Assembly (NCBI GenBank): GCA_963973455.1
Contig: CAXAZF010000009.1
Location: 1 to 64,000, forward strand
Reading direction: 5' to 3'
Length of the DNA: 64,000 nucleotides
Origin: Marixanthomonas sp002364245
GTDB taxonomy: Bacteria > Bacteroidota > Bacteroidia > Flavobacteriales > Flavobacteriaceae
Shown piece after piece: positions 59,786 through 64,000 of this stretch (the stretch's first letter is position 1; every line of letters starts with the position of its first letter). The notes beneath the pieces were generated by a model, which worked only from the letters and a program-made list of their open reading frames with translations, had not been told where the DNA came from and ran no database searches. A program made the translations under genes and the position numbers.

Positions 59786-61745
59786 GAAAAGTACACAATG
59801 GATATTAGAGCTTGTAGATGAGCTGAGCGCACCGTTAAAATCAATTAACCGTGATGCCAAGCTTGCTACATCCATTGGTGAGGATTTAGGGGATGCCTAC
59901 GATGATGTTTCCGATGATTTTAAAAAGTCTGGTAAATCTTCAAAAAAAGCCAGTAAAGAAATAGGTGATTCATTTGATGACGTTTCGAATGAGCTTAAAA
60001 ACCTGAGTAAAGATTCAAAGAAAACCAGTGCCATTTTAGGTGATACTTTTGATGGTGTTTCTAAAGACATTAAAGATACGGGCGATGCTTCAAAAGTAAC
60101 CGGTGCCGATTTTTCGGGAATGGTTGACGATATGATGGCCGGTGATTTCGGGTTTATACAAGACGGTTTAAAAGGCGTTGAAGGTGGCATTTATGGCATT
60201 AAAAAAGCTACCATGGCATTTCTTACTTCGCCAATTGGTGCTGCACTGGCTATTGTTGGAACCGTTGGGTTAATCACTAAAGAATTTGTTGAATACAACG
60301 AGCAAGCCAAAGAGGCAAATATGCTCACCCAACAAATAACACGTACTACCGGTGATGCTGTTGACGATGCGCGCATACGAGCTTCAGCTTTTGTAAAAAC
60401 CTTTGATGCCGATTTAAAAGATACACTTCAAGTTGCTAAAAACAATGTTGAAGCTTTTGATATTTCGTGGGAAGAAGCTTTCCGTACTATGGAAAACGGA
60501 ATGATCCGTGGTGGAAAAGCCAACGATGATTATATGCAATCGCTTCGTGAATACCCAAAACTGTTTGCTAAAAACGGCTTTGCTTTTAAAGATTTTCAGC
60601 GCATTGTGAACGAAGGGATCGATCGTGGTATTTATGATGATAAGCTGCCGGATGCAATTAAAGAATTTACACTAAGTGTTACCGAGCAAACCGATACTAC
60701 CAGAGAAGCACTTAACCGCGCATTTGGTAAGCAATTTACCGATGAGCTTTTTGCAAATATTACCAACGGCTCAATTACTATTAAGGAAGCGTTACTTCAA
60801 GTTTCTGAAGAAACAAAACGCGTAGGGGTTAACAGTACGAACGCTCAAATACTAACAGCTGATTTATTCCGTGGTGCCGGTGAGGATGCCGGTGGCTTTT
60901 TAGAAGTTATTGGTGCTGTTAACGATGCCCTTATTGAAGAAGAAGCTGCTTTAACTCCTTTAGAGCAAAAACTACAACAAACCGCCGATGCCAACCTACG
61001 ATTAAAGCAAGCGCAAGATGAAGCTCTTAATAGTGAAAGCTATGCCGAGTTTTCAAACACCGTGAGCTTAACGTGGAAGGAAGTACAAATTGCCTGGTAT
61101 AAAGGCGTTGATTATGTGGTAAAATTATTCAATTGGTGGAATGAAGAGATCATTACCAAAGCCGCGCAAGTTGCAGGTGTAATTAAAATGGCCCCGGCTA
61201 TCTTTCAAAATGCATTTGCCGACATTAAGCAAGAGCTGTTTGATCTCATTGGTACGTTTGGCGATTTTGGTGGCATAGCCAAAGATGTTTTTACTATGAA
61301 TTTCACCGGTGCTTTAGAAGGCATCAAAAATTTTAAAGCCAACTTTAAAAATGAGTGGGCAGATGTTACCAATGTAGGAAAAGAAACCGCCAAGCAACTA
61401 CAGGATGTTTACGAGACCACTGGTAAAAAAGTACGGGATGGATTTGAAACCAACCGAAAAGGCGCAGCGGCCGAAATGGCTCAAGCTACTAAAAGTAACT
61501 TATTGCCTTCGGGTGGTTCGGGTGGTTTTGATGCCGAAGGGAATACTGAAGGAAGTACTGCAGCTAAAAATGGTACCATTGGAAGCGGTTCCGGTTCTGG
61601 TGGTGGTAAGAACATACAAATGACTTTGAATTTTACACAAAACTTTTATGAAACGGCTAAAGAAGATGTGGAAGCTGTGGCCACTTCAGTAATACGAATT
61701 ATTAACGACCGCTTACGTGATGCGGTGATAACAGTAGGTAATTAA
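59778..61745 (+). CDS. Tape measure protein
   Basis: 655-aa protein that sets tail length. Residues 35-108 hold three similar units of about 25 aa (GDAYDDVSDDFKKSGKSS; GDSFDDVSNELKNLSKDS; GDTFDGVSKDIKDTGDAS). A hydrophobic region follows at about 130-165, then long helical parts. By the common 1.5 Å per residue rule the tail would be roughly 100 nm. The ATG overlaps the end of the chaperone long form. Confidence 0.9.
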   Translation: MAKKSTQWILELVDELSAPLKSINRDAKLATSIGEDLGDAYDDVSDDFKKSGKSSKKASKEIGDSFDDVSNELKNLSKDSKKTSAILGDTFDGVSKDIKDTGDASKVTGADFSGMVDDMMAGDFGFIQDGLKGVEGGIYGIKKATMAFLTSPIGAALAIVGTVGLITKEFVEYNEQAKEANMLTQQITRTTGDAVDDARIRASAFVKTFDADLKDTLQVAKNNVEAFDISWEEAFRTMENGMIRGGKANDDYMQSLREYPKLFAKNGFAFKDFQRIVNEGIDRGIYDDKLPDAIKEFTLSVTEQTDTTREALNRAFGKQFTDELFANITNGSITIKEALLQVSEETKRVGVNSTNAQILTADLFRGAGEDAGGFLEVIGAVNDALIEEEAALTPLEQKLQQTADANLRLKQAQDEALNSESYAEFSNTVSLTWKEVQIAWYKGVDYVVKLFNWWNEEIITKAAQVAGVIKMAPAIFQNAFADIKQELFDLIGTFGDFGGIAKDVFTMNFTGALEGIKNFKANFKNEWADVTNVGKETAKQLQDVYETTGKKVRDGFETNRKGAAAEMAQATKSNLLPSGGSGGFDAEGNTEGSTAAKNGTIGSGSGSGGGKNIQMTLNFTQNFYETAKEDVEAVATSVIRIINDRLRDAVITVGN

Positions 61746-62344
61746 TGGGCTTTAACCCTAACATAAAAAACCTTTTAAACGAAGCTTTTGGACTTGACAC
61801 TATTTTGGATGGTACCGGAAACTTTAAAGGTGTAACGGTGGTAGATAACGATATCGATATCCACCGGGTTACGTATTTGGGTACGCCTATTATATTCCCG
61901 GTTATTCTTAAAGGTCAAAACTACCGTATTTATAAAGACAATGGCGAAGTGGGAACCATTTCGGTACGTGATTTTGAGTTGCCGGCGGTTACACTTTCCA
62001 CCTTCAGCAGAAAGAAAAATTTAAGCAAAACCGAATTAACAGCCGGATATGGGTCTGTAACCGAAATGTATGGGTTTAGTGATTGGCGTATTGAAATACG
62101 TGGCCTTTGTATAAAGGAAAAAAGCCATCCCCACGCTAAAACGGTGGAAGCTCAATTAAAACGATTGTACCAATTTGAAAAAATAGCACAGCAAATACCC
62201 GTAGTAAGCTCGCTGTATAACAATGCCGGCATACAAGCCATTGAAATAGAGGAATTATACATCAACCAACTGGAAGGTAGGCCGGATGTAATTCCTTTTA
62301 GAATGAATTGCAAGAGTGCAGCACCTAAAGAATTGATTTTATAA
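61745..62344 (+). CDS. DUF6046 phage tail protein
   Basis: 199-aa protein of DUF6046, found after the tape measure in Bacteroidota Mu-like phages (LGTPIIFPVILKGQNYRIYK … YGFSDWRIEIRGLCIKEKSH). Likely a tail-end or baseplate component. It overlaps both neighbours by 1 nt. Confidence 0.75.
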   Translation: MGFNPNIKNLLNEAFGLDTILDGTGNFKGVTVVDNDIDIHRVTYLGTPIIFPVILKGQNYRIYKDNGEVGTISVRDFELPAVTLSTFSRKKNLSKTELTAGYGSVTEMYGFSDWRIEIRGLCIKEKSHPHAKTVEAQLKRLYQFEKIAQQIPVVSSLYNNAGIQAIEIEELYINQLEGRPDVIPFRMNCKSAAPKELIL

Positions 62345-63315
62345 TGTTAGTACTAAACGCACATATCGTTTTTGCACAATCGCGAGGCCGGAAGGAATTA
62401 AACCTTCGGAAGCCTGCGAATGTTCGTATTGAAAAGTCGTGGAAAGTACTAACCGATACTGCTATTATCACCTTACCACGTAATGTGGCCGACTTTGATA
62501 AACAAAAAGTAAGTGATGTATTTCGCCCTGGTGATCCGGTAACGATCAACCTTGGTTATAACGGTCAATTTACGCAGGAGTTTATCGGTTTTGTGAGTCG
62601 TGTATCGGCAGATATTCCTATTCAGATACATTGTGAAGATGCGATGTGGAAGTTAAAGCAAATACCAGTACACACATCGTTTCCAAAAGCAACGTTGCAG
62701 GAGTTGCTTTTTACCATTGTAGAAGATTATGCTGTGGACGCCCTCGAGGTGGACTTAGGAAAAGTGCGCTATGCCAACACAACGGTTGCAAAGGTTCTGG
62801 ACGATTTAAAGCGCACCTATGGCCTTTATAGTTATATGAGCGATGATACATTGGTATGTGGCAAGATATACGGAGACGATACAAATATTGCGCCCGTAAC
62901 GCTTCATTTAGAAAAGAACGTCCATAAAAATGGCAACCGTCTGGAGTATAAAAATGCCGATGATCTAAACATAAAAGTAAAAGCGGTTAGCACGATGCCA
63001 GACGGTAAAAAAATAAGCGTGGAAGTTGGTGATGAAACTGGCGAAACAAGACAGTTAACCTATTACAATATTACCAATGAAGCCGATCTTAAAAAATTAG
63101 CTGAAGAAGATCTTCGCAAGTTTAAAGTAGATGGATATCGGGGTACGTTGACCACGTTTGGTTTACCGGTAGTTGAACACGGTTATAAAGTACAATTGGA
63201 AAGTGACTTGTATCCCGATCGTGCCGGGTTGTATTATGTAGAAAGTGTGAGTGTTCGCTTTGGTGAAGGCTATCAATATAGTAGAACGATAACCCTTGGA
63301 GATCGCGCACAATGA
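62344..63315 (+). CDS. Baseplate hub protein (gpD/Mu gp44-like)
   Basis: 323-aa protein related to late control D/hub proteins (FRPGDPVTINLGYNGQFTQ EFIGFVSRVSADIPIQIHCED spread over residues 59-100). The central domain has TFGLPVVEHGYKVQLESDLY. It probably forms the hub under the tail tube. It overlaps the spike-like gene by 4 nt. Confidence 0.8.
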   Translation: MLVLNAHIVFAQSRGRKELNLRKPANVRIEKSWKVLTDTAIITLPRNVADFDKQKVSDVFRPGDPVTINLGYNGQFTQEFIGFVSRVSADIPIQIHCEDAMWKLKQIPVHTSFPKATLQELLFTIVEDYAVDALEVDLGKVRYANTTVAKVLDDLKRTYGLYSYMSDDTLVCGKIYGDDTNIAPVTLHLEKNVHKNGNRLEYKNADDLNIKVKAVSTMPDGKKISVEVGDETGETRQLTYYNITNEADLKKLAEEDLRKFKVDGYRGTLTTFGLPVVEHGYKVQLESDLYPDRAGLYYVESVSVRFGEGYQYSRTITLGDRAQ

Positions 63316-63842
63316 GTTTGAATGATGAAATAGCAGAGTTTGAAAAGCTGCAGCGTGAAAAGCAACAGGAAATGATGACGCCCGGTTGCGTTTGGGCCAC
63401 GGTTAAAGAGGTAGATTGGGATGGCAAAACAATGACCGCCATAGGCGTTGAGGACGATCTTGAATATTATGATGTGCAGTTAGGGCTTGGAGCCTATTAC
63501 CGAAAGCCGGTAGTAGATAGCAAAGTGATGTTGGGCGTGCCAGAGCTGCAGAAAAATGAAACATTTTTAATTGAATGTGAAGCATTCGAGGAGGCGATTT
63601 ACGTAAGTGGCGATACCACTTTTGTTATTAAAAAAGAAGGGTTCATTATTAACCAAGGGAATGAAAATTTAAAGGATGTATGGAATGATTACTTCGCGCA
63701 ATTTGGGAAGCTCTGTGATGAGTTAAACAAGGTTGTGGTAAGTGTAGGTGTTACGCCAAATGTACCGGCCATAACCGCGATAAAAACCGAAGTAACGACA
63801 AACTTAAAACAACGTTTAAACACCATTTTAAAAGACTTATAA
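63312..63842 (+). CDS. Baseplate spike/gpV-like protein
   Basis: 176-aa protein with an OB-like N-terminal part (GCVWATVKEVDWDGKTMTAI … VQLGLGAYYRKPVVDSKVMLG) and a beta/charged C-terminus (FVIKKEGFIINQGNENLKD). This is the plan of Mu gp45/P2 gpV-like spike or spike-adaptor proteins. Its stop overlaps the next ATG by 1 nt. Confidence 0.68.
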   Translation: MSLNDEIAEFEKLQREKQQEMMTPGCVWATVKEVDWDGKTMTAIGVEDDLEYYDVQLGLGAYYRKPVVDSKVMLGVPELQKNETFLIECEAFEEAIYVSGDTTFVIKKEGFIINQGNENLKDVWNDYFAQFGKLCDELNKVVVSVGVTPNVPAITAIKTEVTTNLKQRLNTILKDL

Positions 63843-64000
63843 TGCCGATAAATTGGAATAACATACGAACAAAGTGGAAGCAGGCAATGAAAGACCCGAA
63901 GACCGCCAACAATGTAGATGAAGTAGTTGATGAGATGGTCGATGTTTTACAAACTGAAATGGGTAATGCGCAAGTTTCTGGAAGCACCAGTGATGGAGCA
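63842..64000 (+). CDS. Phage baseplate gene, cut by the window edge
   Basis: Starts MPINWNNIRTKWKQAMKDPK and is open to the right edge (53 codons visible). The place after the spike-like gene suggests a baseplate component (gp46/gpW-like), but the visible part is too short to tell. Confidence 0.6.
   Translation, partial: MPINWNNIRTKWKQAMKDPKTANNVDEVVDEMVDVLQTEMGNAQVSGSTSDGA

Larger units (their letters stand above)
33541..64000. mobile_element. Mu-like transposable myophage (prophage), right end outside the window
   Basis: The gene set defines it: repressor/Cro pair, MuA-like DDE transposase, MuB-like ATPase, DUF3164 and GemA-like early genes, TerS/TerL, DUF935 portal, gpF-like and gpG-like proteins, DUF1320, protease-scaffold, capsid, sheath, tube, tail chaperone with frameshift, tape measure, DUF6046 and gpD-like hub. 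The left boundary is approximate (between about 33.5 and 34.0 kb). All long genes look intact, so it may be active. Confidence 0.85.

Overview
The window looks like a chromosome segment of a member of the Flavobacteriaceae (Bacteroidota). It is AT-rich. Several promoters fit the Bacteroidota form (TTTG, about 19 nt, TAnnTTTG). The genes include families common in that group: DUF6268, the RimB/RimK/deacylase set, a DksA-like protein that has lost its zinc cysteines, NUMOD4-HNH, DUF2116 and lipoproteins with an SC lipobox. From about 33.5-34.0 kb to the right edge it holds most of a Mu-like transposable myophage (prophage), whose right end lies outside the window.

Host part (1-33.3 kb): a partial unknown gene; tex, a class II histone-deacetylase-like gene and a small Cys-rich protein, converging on recQ with ssb upstream; an unknown membrane-anchored protein; acs (acetyl-CoA synthetase); a protein-modification cluster with two RimK-like ligases, a RimB-like retropepsin and an aspartoacylase-family deacylase, ending in 5-formyl-THF cyclo-ligase; CD225 and DUF2752 membrane proteins; lspA, a DUF4097-like protein, a DksA-like protein and ileS on the minus strand; DUF6268, HNH and DUF2116 genes; a CBS protein; a large M28 peptidase; an autoregulated TetR-hydrolase-thioesterase operon; a YheT-like hydrolase; yicC-gmk-nadD; and a lipoprotein.

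Phage part: (i) At the left end, an 830-bp non-coding stretch holds three 12-bp tandem repeats and two copies of an operator-like palindrome (CAAA-N4-TTTG), then a lipoprotein/4-TM/small-protein operon. (ii) The immunity region has a CI-type repressor on the minus strand and a divergent Cro/Ner-like gene, with three more copies of the palindrome between and beside them. (iii) The transposition operon encodes a MuA-like DDE transposase, a MuB-like ATPase and an additional RecA-like ATPase. (iv) A long run of small, mostly ATGA-coupled early genes (DUF3164, GemA-like, zinc ribbon, a replication-protein-like C-terminus and others) is interrupted at 41.37-41.70 kb by a non-coding structured locus ending in a tRNA-Leu-like element with an abnormal anticodon region. 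(v) A block of exported and envelope proteins follows. (vi) Head genes on the minus strand: tail-completion-like, gpG-like, gpF-like, portal, DUF1320, TerL and TerS. (vii) Divergent plus-strand genes: ClpP-protease/scaffold, major capsid protein, decoration-like protein, M15 endolysin, candidate u-spanin, sheath, tube, frameshifted tail chaperone, tape measure and baseplate/hub genes.

The gene set implies replicative transposition for replication, a contractile tail, and lysis by a peptidase plus a one-protein spanin. The most unusual signals are the tRNA-like/structured RNA locus, a 10-A slippery tract linking the portal and gpF frames, an A-AAA-AAG frameshift in the tail chaperone, a capsid protein with a signal-peptide-like N-terminus, and the shared operator motif at two sites around the repressor.
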